From Schistosoma haematobium (lineage: Eukaryota > Platyhelminthes > Trematoda > Strigeidida > Schistosomatidae), in contig NC_067195.1 of NCBI RefSeq assembly GCF_000699445.3, forward strand, positions 57,144,465-57,208,464: 64,000 nt of DNA, read 5' to 3'. A model generated the notes under the pieces. That model worked only from the letters and a program-made list of their open reading frames with translations, did no database searches and was not told where the DNA came from. Positions 56,195 through 64,000 of the stretch are shown piece after piece. The stretch's first letter is position 1. Every line of letters starts with the position of its first letter. The translations under genes and the position numbers were made by a program.

Positions 56195-57013
56195 ATGACT
56201 ACCTTTTCCGGTGAATTACAGCTTCTACTTGAGCAACAACAGCAGTGTTTCAAAAATAGCCAGTTAAATGTTTTAGAAAAGTTACGCACACTGTCGGTAA
56301 ATCTTCCATGTTTCGGAGATGCAACAGAAGTTGGTAATTTCATTTCTCATCTGCAGACTGAGCTGGAAGACAACTGCAGAACATATGAAGCTGCCTATAA
56401 AAGCCTCTGTGAATCCCGGACGACCAGTGATGTAAACGAGACAGTTATTCATGATCCGCCCAGTTGTCCAGAAATGTCAAATTCAGAAACATTCCCTGTC
56501 GTGGGTTCAAATCCCACTGTTCCTGAAACGTGTACAGACAGTGATGTACCCAGCTCACAGGAAGAAGATCTCTTATTAAATGCTCATAAATTAATTACAG
56601 TACCCTCTCACAAGGAAACAGGAAACAAATCGTGCAGTATACTGAGTCTAGCTGCTCCAAACGGTCCTCATCAGTCAACAACAGGAGATTCTGATGAATC
56701 TTATTATCTAGATCCTCTTGTACCAGAAAATGTGTTAAATGCACCAAATGATGATCAGAAGTTTAATACAATTTTGATGGATGTTAATTATCCCAGTGAT
56801 CAACTATCCACAAATGAGATTTTCAAGGAATTCTATGATAATGTTCCAGAAGAATCGAACGTTGATGACCTCATATCAAGCGACGTTGGTCCACACTACT
56901 TAATCACTTTTAGTGACTTCTCTGTTCCATGTGACAATTATGTGTTAAATAAAGTCAAATTAATTCTAACTTGGGAATATGAGGACCCAACATTATTTCG
57001 TGGGGGAGGATGA
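56195..57013 (+). CDS. Gag-like protein copy with H126L, 272 aa
   Basis: Leu126 with the G allele of the leader marker; short form; polypurine tract AAGAAAAAGGGGAGG. Confidence 0.67.
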   Translation: MTTFSGELQLLLEQQQQCFKNSQLNVLEKLRTLSVNLPCFGDATEVGNFISHLQTELEDNCRTYEAAYKSLCESRTTSDVNETVIHDPPSCPEMSNSETFPVVGSNPTVPETCTDSDVPSSQEEDLLLNAHKLITVPSHKETGNKSCSILSLAAPNGPHQSTTGDSDESYYLDPLVPENVLNAPNDDQKFNTILMDVNYPSDQLSTNEIFKEFYDNVPEESNVDDLISSDVGPHYLITFSDFSVPCDNYVLNKVKLILTWEYEDPTLFRGGG

Positions 57014-57614
57014 ACCCAGAAAATTTCAAAATCCGGATATCAACTCCGGATCTTCAAGAAAAAGGGGAGGTGTTATGGATGCGGAGGAATAGACCAATAA
57101 TTATCATGTTAAGTCCAATGGTGTCCTTGGACTTTAAATGCACATTTCCTATTGGTCGATATCTGTTCACTTGTTGAGTATTGTACAAAATGTTGTTTTC
57201 TATTTTTATGGTACGATGTGGTATGCTTGGTTAGTATATAAATAGAGTATGTTTGAAATATAATGATTCATATCTCCGAGGCTGTGGCTTGTGTTCTGGA
57301 CTCAACTGACTGGGCTAGACAGGGAGCGAGACCAATCGAGACTCTAGGCCGTCCGTTCGTGTTTACGTGTCACTGTAATCGATCGATATAAACGCTGCGT
57401 ATCAAAACCTGCAGTCTCACCCGTTACAACAATTGGCAACCTAAAGTCATAACAATTGGCGACGGGGTGGAGAAAAATTTTGAACCTTGTAATTGGACGA
57501 GATTCAGGCTAATTGTTTCGACCAATCAGAGTCCAGATTTATCATCAGCGTCCTTCAGCAACATTTGTCATTATCCCTACAGTTAATTTTCATTGCTGGT
57601 GCAGAAAAGAAAAA

Positions 57615-58595
57615 ATGACTACCTTTTCCGGTGAATTACAGCTTCTACTTGAGCAACAACAGCAGTGTTTCAAAAATAGCCAGTTAAATGTTTTAGAAAA
57701 GTTACGCACACTGTCGGTAAATCTTCCATGTTTCGGAGATGCAACAGAAGTTGGTAATTTCATTTCTCATCTGCAGACTGAGCTGGAAGACAACTGCAGA
57801 ACATATGAAGCTGCCTATAAAAGCCTCTGTGAATCCCGGACGACCAGTGATGTAAACGAGACAGTTATTCATGATCCGCCCAGTTGTCCAGAAATGTCAA
57901 ATTCAGAAACATTCCCTGTCGTGGGTTCAAATCCCACTGTTCCTGAAACGTGTACAGACAGTGATGTACCCAGCTCACAGGAAGAAGATCACTTATTAAA
58001 TGCTCATAAATTAATTACAGTACCCTCTCACAAGGAAACAGGAAACAAATCGTGCAGTATACTGAGTCTAGCTGCTCCAAACGGTCCTCATCAGTCAACA
58101 ACAGGAGATTCTGATGAATCTTATTATCTAGATCCTCTTGTACCAGAAAATGTGTTAAATGCACCAAATGATGATCAGAAGTTTAATACAATTTTGATGG
58201 ATGTTAATTATCCCAGTGATCAACTATCCACAAATGAGATTTTCAAGGAATTCTATGATAATGTTCCAGAAGAATCGAACGTTGATGACCTCATATCAAG
58301 CGACGTTGGTCCACACTACTTAATCACTTTTAGTGACTTCTCTGTTCCATGTGACAATTATGTGTTAAATAAAGTCAAATTAATTCTAACTTGGGAATAT
58401 GAGGACCCAACATTATTTCGTGGGGAGGATGAACCCAGAAAATTTCAAAATCCGGATATCAACTCCGGATCTTCAAAAAAAGGGGAGGTGTTATGGATGC
58501 GGAGGAATAGACCAATAATTATCATGTTAAGTCCAATGGTGTCCTTGGACTTTAAATGCACATTTCCTATTGGTCGATATCTGTTCACTTGTTGA
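57615..58595 (+). CDS. Gag-like protein copy, extended, 326 aa
   Basis: His126, four-G run, tail KKGEVLWMRRN into the LTR. Confidence 0.6.
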   Translation: MTTFSGELQLLLEQQQQCFKNSQLNVLEKLRTLSVNLPCFGDATEVGNFISHLQTELEDNCRTYEAAYKSLCESRTTSDVNETVIHDPPSCPEMSNSETFPVVGSNPTVPETCTDSDVPSSQEEDHLLNAHKLITVPSHKETGNKSCSILSLAAPNGPHQSTTGDSDESYYLDPLVPENVLNAPNDDQKFNTILMDVNYPSDQLSTNEIFKEFYDNVPEESNVDDLISSDVGPHYLITFSDFSVPCDNYVLNKVKLILTWEYEDPTLFRGEDEPRKFQNPDINSGSSKKGEVLWMRRNRPIIIMLSPMVSLDFKCTFPIGRYLFTC

Positions 58596-59033
58596 GTATT
58601 GTACAAAATGTTGTTTTCTATTTTTATGGTACGATGTGGTATGCTTGGTTAGTATATAAATAGAGTATGTTTGAAATATAATGATTCATATCTCCGAGGC
58701 TGTGGCTTGTGTTCTGGACTCAACTGACTGGGCTAGACAGGGGAGCGAGACCAATCGAGACTCTAGGCCGTCCGTTCGTGTTTACGTGTCACTGTAATCG
58801 ATCGATATAAACGCTGCGTATCAAAACCTGCAGTCTCACCCGTTACAACAATTGGCAACCTAAAGTCATAACAATTGGCGACGGGGTGGAGAAAAATTTT
58901 GAACCTTGTAATTGGACGAGATTCAGGCTAATTGTTTCGACCAATCAGAGTCCAGATTTATCATCAGCGTCCTTCAGCAACATTTGTCATTATCCCTACA
59001 GTTAATTTTCATTGCTGGTGCAGAAAAGAAAAA

Positions 59034-59852
59034 ATGACTACCTTTTCCGGTGAATTACAGCTTCTACTTGAGCAACAACAGCAGTGTTTCAAAAATAGCC
59101 AGTTAAATGTTTTAGAAAAGTTACGCACACTGTCGGTAAATCTTCCATGTTTCGGAGATGCAACAGAAGTTGGTAATTTCATTTCTCATCTGCAGACTGA
59201 GCTGGAAGACAACTGCAGAACATATGAAGCTGCCTATAAAAGCCTCTGTGAATCCCGGACGACCAGTGATGTAAACGAGACAGTTATTCATGATCCGCCC
59301 AGTTGTCCAGAAATGTCAAATTCAGAAACATTCCCTGTCGTGGGTTCAAATCCCACTGTTCCTGAAACGTGTACAGACAGTGATGTACCCAGCTCACAGG
59401 AAGAAGATCTCTTATTAAATGCTCATAAATTAATTACAGTACCCTCTCACAAGGAAACAGGAAACAAATCGTGCAGTATACTGAGTCTAGCTGCTCCAAA
59501 CGGTCCTCATCAGTCAACAACAGGAGATTCTGATGAATCTTATTATCTAGATCCTCTTGTACCAGAAAATGTGTTAAATGCACCAAATGATGATCAGAAG
59601 TTTAATACAATTTTGATGGATGTTAATTATCCCAGTGATCAACTATCCACAAATGAGATTTTCAAGGAATTCTATGATAATGTTCCAGAAGAATCGAACG
59701 TTGATGACCTCATATCAAGCGACGTTGGTCCACACTACTTAATCACTTTTAGTGACTTCTCTGTTCCATGTGACAATTATGTGTTAAATAAAGTCAAATT
59801 AATTCTAACTTGGGAATATGAGGACCCAACATTATTTCGTGGGGGAGGATGA
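59034..59852 (+). CDS. Gag-like protein copy with H126L, 272 aa
   Basis: Leu126, short form; followed by a shortened polypurine tract (GGAGG). Confidence 0.67.
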   Translation: MTTFSGELQLLLEQQQQCFKNSQLNVLEKLRTLSVNLPCFGDATEVGNFISHLQTELEDNCRTYEAAYKSLCESRTTSDVNETVIHDPPSCPEMSNSETFPVVGSNPTVPETCTDSDVPSSQEEDLLLNAHKLITVPSHKETGNKSCSILSLAAPNGPHQSTTGDSDESYYLDPLVPENVLNAPNDDQKFNTILMDVNYPSDQLSTNEIFKEFYDNVPEESNVDDLISSDVGPHYLITFSDFSVPCDNYVLNKVKLILTWEYEDPTLFRGGG

Positions 59853-60452
59853 ACCCAGAAAATTTCAAAATCCGGATATCAACTCCGGATCTTCAAAAAA
59901 AAGGAGGTGTTATGGATGCGGAGGAATAGACCAATAATTATCATGTTAAGTCCAATGGTGTCCTTGGACTTTAAATGCACATTTCCTATTGGTCGATATC
60001 TGTTCACTTGTTGAGTATTGTACAAAATGTTGTTTTCTATTTTTATGGTACGATGTGGTATGCTTGGTTAGTATATAAATAGAGTATGTTTGAAATATAA
60101 TGATTCATATCTCCGAGGCTGTGGCTTGTGTTCTGGACTCAACTGACTGGGCTAGACAGGGGAGCGAGACCAATCGAGACTCTAGGCCGTCCGTTCGTGT
60201 TTACGTGTCACTGTAATCGATCGATATAAACGCTGCGTATCAAAACCTGCAGTCTCACCCGTTACAACAATTGGCAACCTAAAGTCATAACAATTGGCGA
60301 CGGGGTGGAGAAAAATTTTGAACCTTGTAATTGGACGAGATTCAGGCTAGTTGTTTCGACCAATCAGAGTCCAGATTTATCATCAGCGTCCTTCAGCAAC
60401 ATTTGTCATTATCCCTACAGTTAATTTTCATTGCTGGTGCAGAAAAGAAAAA

Positions 60453-61349
60453 ATGACTACCTTTTCCGGTGAATTACAGCTTCTACTTGAGCAACAACAG
60501 CAGTGTTTCAAAAATAGCCAGTTAAATGTTTTAGAAAAGTTACGCACACTGTCGGTAAATCTTCCATGTTTCGGAGATGCAACAGAAGTTGGTAATTTCA
60601 TTTCTCATCTGCAGACTGAGCTGGAAGACAACTGCAGAACATATGAAGCTGCCTATAAAAGCCTCTGTGAATCCCGGACGACCAGTGATGTAAACGAGAC
60701 AGTTATTCATGATCCGCCCAGTTGTCCAGAAATGTCAAATTCAGAAACATTCCCTGTCGTGGGTTCAAATCCCACTGTTCCTGAAACGTGTACAGACAGT
60801 GATGTACCCAGCTCACAGGAAGAAGATCACTTATTAAATGCTCATAAATTAATTACAGTACCCTCTCACAAGGAAACAGGAAACAAATCGTGCAGTATAC
60901 TGAGTCTAGCTGCTCCAAACGGTCCTCATCAGTCAACAACAGGAGATTCTGATGAATCTTATTATCTAGATCCTCTTGTACCAGAAAATGTGTTAAATGC
61001 ACCAAATGATGATCAGAAGTTTAATACAATTTTGATGGATGTTAATTATCCCAGTGATCAACTATCCACAAATGAGATTTTCAAGGAATTCTATGATAAT
61101 GTTCCAGAAGAATCGAACGTTGATGACCTCATATCAAGCGACGTTGGTCCACACTACTTAATCACTTTTAGTGACTTCTCTGTTCCATGTGACAATTATG
61201 TGTTAAATAAAGTCAAATTAATTCTAACTTGGGAATATGAGGACCCAACATTATTTCGTGGGGAGGATGAACCCAGAAAATTTCAAAATCCGGATATCAA
61301 CTCCGGATCTTCAAAAAAAAGGGGAGGTGTTATGGATGCGGAGGAATAG
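60453..61349 (+). CDS. Gag-like protein copy, extended, 298 aa
   Basis: His126 with the G leader allele; four-G run, tail KKRGGVMDAEE. Confidence 0.6.
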   Translation: MTTFSGELQLLLEQQQQCFKNSQLNVLEKLRTLSVNLPCFGDATEVGNFISHLQTELEDNCRTYEAAYKSLCESRTTSDVNETVIHDPPSCPEMSNSETFPVVGSNPTVPETCTDSDVPSSQEEDHLLNAHKLITVPSHKETGNKSCSILSLAAPNGPHQSTTGDSDESYYLDPLVPENVLNAPNDDQKFNTILMDVNYPSDQLSTNEIFKEFYDNVPEESNVDDLISSDVGPHYLITFSDFSVPCDNYVLNKVKLILTWEYEDPTLFRGEDEPRKFQNPDINSGSSKKRGGVMDAEE

Positions 61350-61871
61350 ACCAATAATTATCATGTTAAGTCCAATGGTGTCCTTGGACTTTAAATGCAC
61401 ATTTCCTATTGGTCGATATCTGTTCACTTGTTGAGTATTGTACAAAATGTTGTTTTCTATTTTTATGGTACGATGTGGTATGCTTGGTTAGTATATAAAT
61501 AGAGTATGTTTGAAATATAATGATTCATATCTCCGAGGCTGTGGCTTGTGTTCTGGACTCAACTGACTGGGCTAGACAGGGAGCGAGACCAATCGAGACT
61601 CTAGGCCGTCCGTTCGTGTTTACGTGTCACTGTAATCGATCGATATAAACGCTGCGTATCAAAACCTGCAGTCTCACCCGTTACAACAATTGGCAACCTA
61701 AAGTCATAACAATTGGCGACGGGGTGGAGAAAAATTTTGAACCTTGTAATTGGACGAGATTCAGGCTAATTGTTTCGACCAATCAGAGTCCAGATTTATC
61801 ATCAGCGTCCTTCAGCAACATTTGTCATTATCCCTACAGTTAATTTTCATTGCTGGTGCAGAAAAGAAAAA

Positions 61872-62852
61872 ATGACTACCTTTTCCGGTGAATTACAGCT
61901 TCTACTTGAGCAACAACAGCAGTGTTTCAAAAATAGCCAGTTAAATGTTTTAGAAAAGTTACGCACACTGTCGGTAAATCTTCCATGTTTCGGAGATGCA
62001 ACAGAAGTTGGTAATTTCATTTCTCATCTGCAGACTGAGCTGGAAGACAACTGCAGAACATATGAAGCTGCCTATAAAAGCCTCTGTGAATCCCGGACGA
62101 CCAGTGATGTAAACGAGACAGTTATTCATGATCCGCCCAGTTGTCCAGAAATGTCAAATTCAGAAACATTCCCTGTCGTGGGTTCAAATCCCACTGTTCC
62201 TGAAACGTGTACAGACAGTGATGTACCCAGCTCACAGGAAGAAGATCACTTATTAAATGCTCATAAATTAATTACAGTACCCTCTCACAAGGAAACAGGA
62301 AACAAATCGTGCAGTATACTGAGTCTAGCTGCTCCAAACGGTCCTCATCAGTCAACAACAGGAGATTCTGATGAATCTTATTATCTAGATCCTCTTGTAC
62401 CAGAAAATGTGTTAAATGCACCAAATGATGATCAGAAGTTTAATACAATTTTGATGGATGTTAATTATCCCAGTGATCAACTATCCACAAATGAGATTTT
62501 CAAGGAATTCTATGATAATGTTCCAGAAGAATCGAACGTTGATGACCTCATATCAAGCGACGTTGGTCCACACTACTTAATCACTTTTAGTGACTTCTCT
62601 GTTCCATGTGACAATTATGTGTTAAATAAAGTCAAATTAATTCTAACTTGGGAATATGAGGACCCAACATTATTTCGTGGGGAGGATGAACCCAGAAAAT
62701 TTCAAAATCCGGATATCAACTCCGGATCTTCAAAAAAAAGGGAGGTGTTGTGGATGCGGAGGAATAGACCAATAATTATCATGTTAAGTCCAATGGTGTC
62801 CTTGGACTTTAAATGCACATTTCCTATTGGTCGATATCTGTTCACTTGTTGA
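61872..62852 (+). CDS. Gag-like protein copy, extended, 326 aa
   Basis: His126, four-G run, tail KKREVLWMRRN into an LTR that starts TGTTGTGG (62746). Confidence 0.6.
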   Translation: MTTFSGELQLLLEQQQQCFKNSQLNVLEKLRTLSVNLPCFGDATEVGNFISHLQTELEDNCRTYEAAYKSLCESRTTSDVNETVIHDPPSCPEMSNSETFPVVGSNPTVPETCTDSDVPSSQEEDHLLNAHKLITVPSHKETGNKSCSILSLAAPNGPHQSTTGDSDESYYLDPLVPENVLNAPNDDQKFNTILMDVNYPSDQLSTNEIFKEFYDNVPEESNVDDLISSDVGPHYLITFSDFSVPCDNYVLNKVKLILTWEYEDPTLFRGEDEPRKFQNPDINSGSSKKREVLWMRRNRPIIIMLSPMVSLDFKCTFPIGRYLFTC

Positions 62853-63290
62853 GTATTGTACAAAATGTTGTTTTCTATTTTTATGGTACGATGTGGTATG
62901 CTTGGTTAGTATATAAATAGAGTATGTTTGAAATATAATGATTCATATCTCCGAGGCTGTGGCTTGTGTTCTGGACTCAACTGACTGGGCTAGACAGGGG
63001 AGCGAGACCAATCGAGACTCTAGGCCGTCCGTTCGTGTTTACGTGTCACTGTAATCGATCGATATAAACGCTGCGTATCAAAACCTGCAGTCTCACCCGT
63101 TACAACAATTGGCAACCTAAAGTCATAACAATTGGCGACGGGGTGGAGAAAAATTTTGAACCTTGTAATTGGACGAGATTCAGGCTAATTGTTTCGACCA
63201 ATCAGAGTCCAGATTTATCATCAGCGTCCTTCAGCAACATTTGTCATTATCCCTACAGTTAATTTTCATTGCTGGTGCAGAAAAGAAAAA

Positions 63291-64000
63291 ATGACTACCT
63301 TTTCCGGTGAATTACAGCTTCTACTTGAGCAACAACAGCAGTGTTTCAAAAATAGCCAGTTAAATTTTTTAGAAAAGTTACGCACACTGTCGGTAAATCT
63401 TCCATGTTTCGGAGATGCAACAGAAGTTGGTAATTTCATTTCTCATCTGCAGACTGAGCTGGAAGACAACTGCAGAACATATGAAGCTGCCTATAAAAGC
63501 CTCTGTGAATCCCGGACGACCAGTGATGTAAACGAGACAGTTATTCATGATCCGCCCAGTTGTCCAGAAATGTCAAATTCAGAAACATTCCCTGTCGTGG
63601 GTTCAAATCCCACTGTTCCTGAAACGTGTACAGACAGTGATGTACCCAGCTCACAGGAAGAAGATCACTTATTAAATGCTCATAAATTAATTACAGTACC
63701 CTCTCACAAGGAAACAGGAAACAAATCGTGCAGTATACTGAGTCTAGCTGCTCCAAACGGTCCTCATCAGTCAACAACAGGAGATTCTGATGAATCTTAT
63801 TATCTAGATCCTCTTGTACCAGAAAATGTGTTAAATGCACCAAATGATGATCAGAAGTTTAATACAATTTTGATGGATGTTAATTATCCCAGTGATCAAC
63901 TATCCACAAATGAGATTTTCAAGGAATTCTATGATAATGTTCCAGAAGAATCGAACGTTGATGACCTCATATCAAGCGACGTTGGTCCACACTACTTAAT
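63291..64000 (+). CDS. Gag-like protein copy, cut by window end, with V26F
   Basis: ATG at 63291; open to the last base. Private GTT to TTT at codon 26 (LNFLEK). His126. The array therefore continues to the right by at least part of one unit. Confidence 0.65.
   Translation, partial: MTTFSGELQLLLEQQQQCFKNSQLNFLEKLRTLSVNLPCFGDATEVGNFISHLQTELEDNCRTYEAAYKSLCESRTTSDVNETVIHDPPSCPEMSNSETFPVVGSNPTVPETCTDSDVPSSQEEDHLLNAHKLITVPSHKETGNKSCSILSLAAPNGPHQSTTGDSDESYYLDPLVPENVLNAPNDDQKFNTILMDVNYPSDQLSTNEIFKEFYDNVPEESNVDDLISSDVGPHYL

Larger units (their letters stand above)
16579..64000. mobile_element. Tandem, partly inverted array of a non-autonomous gag-only LTR retrotransposon (34 copies)
   Basis: The unit is about 1420 bp: an LTR of about 385 bp, then about 1035 bp internal. 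Unit order: LTR (TGTTATG ... CATAACA), PBS TGGCGACGGGGTGGAG two bases later, a short leader, one gag-like frame from MTTFSG, hairpin ATCCGGA-N7-TCCGGAT, polypurine tract (A-run then GGAGAGG), next LTR. Neighbouring units share the LTR. No protease, RT, RNase H or integrase occurs in any frame, so mobility would need proteins from another element. Copies differ by only a few substitutions plus homopolymer indels. Layout: one truncated plus copy, 11 minus copies, 22 plus copies, continuing past the right edge. It most likely grew by unequal exchange between LTRs or by insertion of concatemeric or circular forms. The superfamily is probably Ty3-like by LTR and PBS form, but this is not proven. 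Confidence 0.9.
32948..64000 (+). mobile_element. Plus-strand block, 22 tandem copies, continuing beyond window
   Basis: LTRs: 32954-33340, 34374-34752, 35785-36166, 37202-37586, 38621-39003, 40036-40418, 41455-41839, 42874-43258, 44292-44676, 45712-46094, 47131-47513, 48549-48933, 49969-50353, 51390-51774, 52809-53193, 54229-54612, 55650-56034, 57071-57454, 58489-58873, 59908-60292, 61328-61711, 62746-63130. Length differences of 1-6 bases come mainly from short runs such as CAGGGGAGC and TATTTTTATGG. LTRs at 47131 and 62746 begin TGTTGTGG, like the outermost copy. Confidence 0.88.

Noticed and set aside
18935..61434. Repeated 65-codon frames beginning MRTQHYFVG at the 3' end of each unit
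   Set aside because: They start inside the gag-like frame, run through the hairpin, polypurine tract and LTR, and appear only as the alternative frame of the same sequence. No independent start context or motif.
17022..62852. Longer gag starts reading MFRPIRVQIYH upstream of MTTFSG
   Set aside because: The first codon is TTG, not ATG, and this part is leader sequence. The real start is the ATG after the A-run. Copies with a different A-run length lose this upstream frame without affecting MTTFSG.
16579..64000. CRISPR-like or bacterial repeat array
   Set aside because: Units are 1.4 kb with LTR, PBS and polypurine tract, there are no short repeats with unique spacers, and the host gene is eukaryotic.

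Overview
The window reads as genomic DNA of a blood-fluke-like flatworm (family Schistosomatidae). Three things point there. A tRNA-derived SINE carries a type I hammerhead ribozyme core, which is the hallmark of the schistosome SM-alpha family. An RTE-clade LINE resembles schistosome SR2-type elements. The host gene is AT-rich and intron-rich with standard GT-AG introns. The species cannot be fixed from the sequence alone.

Region 1 (1-14,901) is the 3' two thirds of one host gene on the plus strand, the catalytic subunit of DNA polymerase alpha (POLA1). Thirteen exons join in frame to 1150 residues, from the exonuclease-like domain through palm motifs A, B and C and two C-terminal zinc modules to a TAA stop at 14,899-14,901. 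The 5' exons lie left of the window. Introns hold a sense-oriented RTE reverse transcriptase at the left edge (1 to about 1470), a short degenerate tandem repeat (2271-2400), a decayed antisense LINE fragment (about 3690-4130) and a head-to-head pair of SM-alpha-like SINEs (7800-8252). One SINE of the pair keeps an intact hammerhead.

Region 2 (14,902-16,578) is intergenic: a likely poly(A) signal, a GC-richer block with a tRNA T-arm-like motif and an 11-bp inverted repeat, then trinucleotide-rich simple sequence.

Region 3 (16,579-64,000, continuing past the right edge) is the striking part. It is a near-identical tandem array of a small LTR retrotransposon. The repeat unit is about 1420 bp: one LTR of about 385 bp plus about 1035 bp of internal sequence. 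The LTR has perfect 7-bp terminal inverted repeats and a TATA box. The internal part has a primer binding site, one gag-like reading frame starting MTTFSG (272 codons, or up to 326 when a G-run is one base shorter), a hairpin and a polypurine tract. No protease, reverse transcriptase, RNase H or integrase is present, so the element is non-autonomous. Adjacent units share one LTR (LTR-int-LTR-int), so the array has the structure of a retrotransposon-derived satellite. Order: one truncated plus copy (16,579-17,450), 11 minus-strand copies (17,451-32,947), then 22 plus-strand copies (32,948-64,000, the last cut by the window end). The two main blocks diverge from 32,947/32,948 and form an inverted repeat with arms over 15 kb and almost no spacer.

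POLA1 and the array look functionally unrelated; they are simply neighbours. The array structure must be checked against raw long reads, because tandem and inverted repeats of this identity are easily misassembled.
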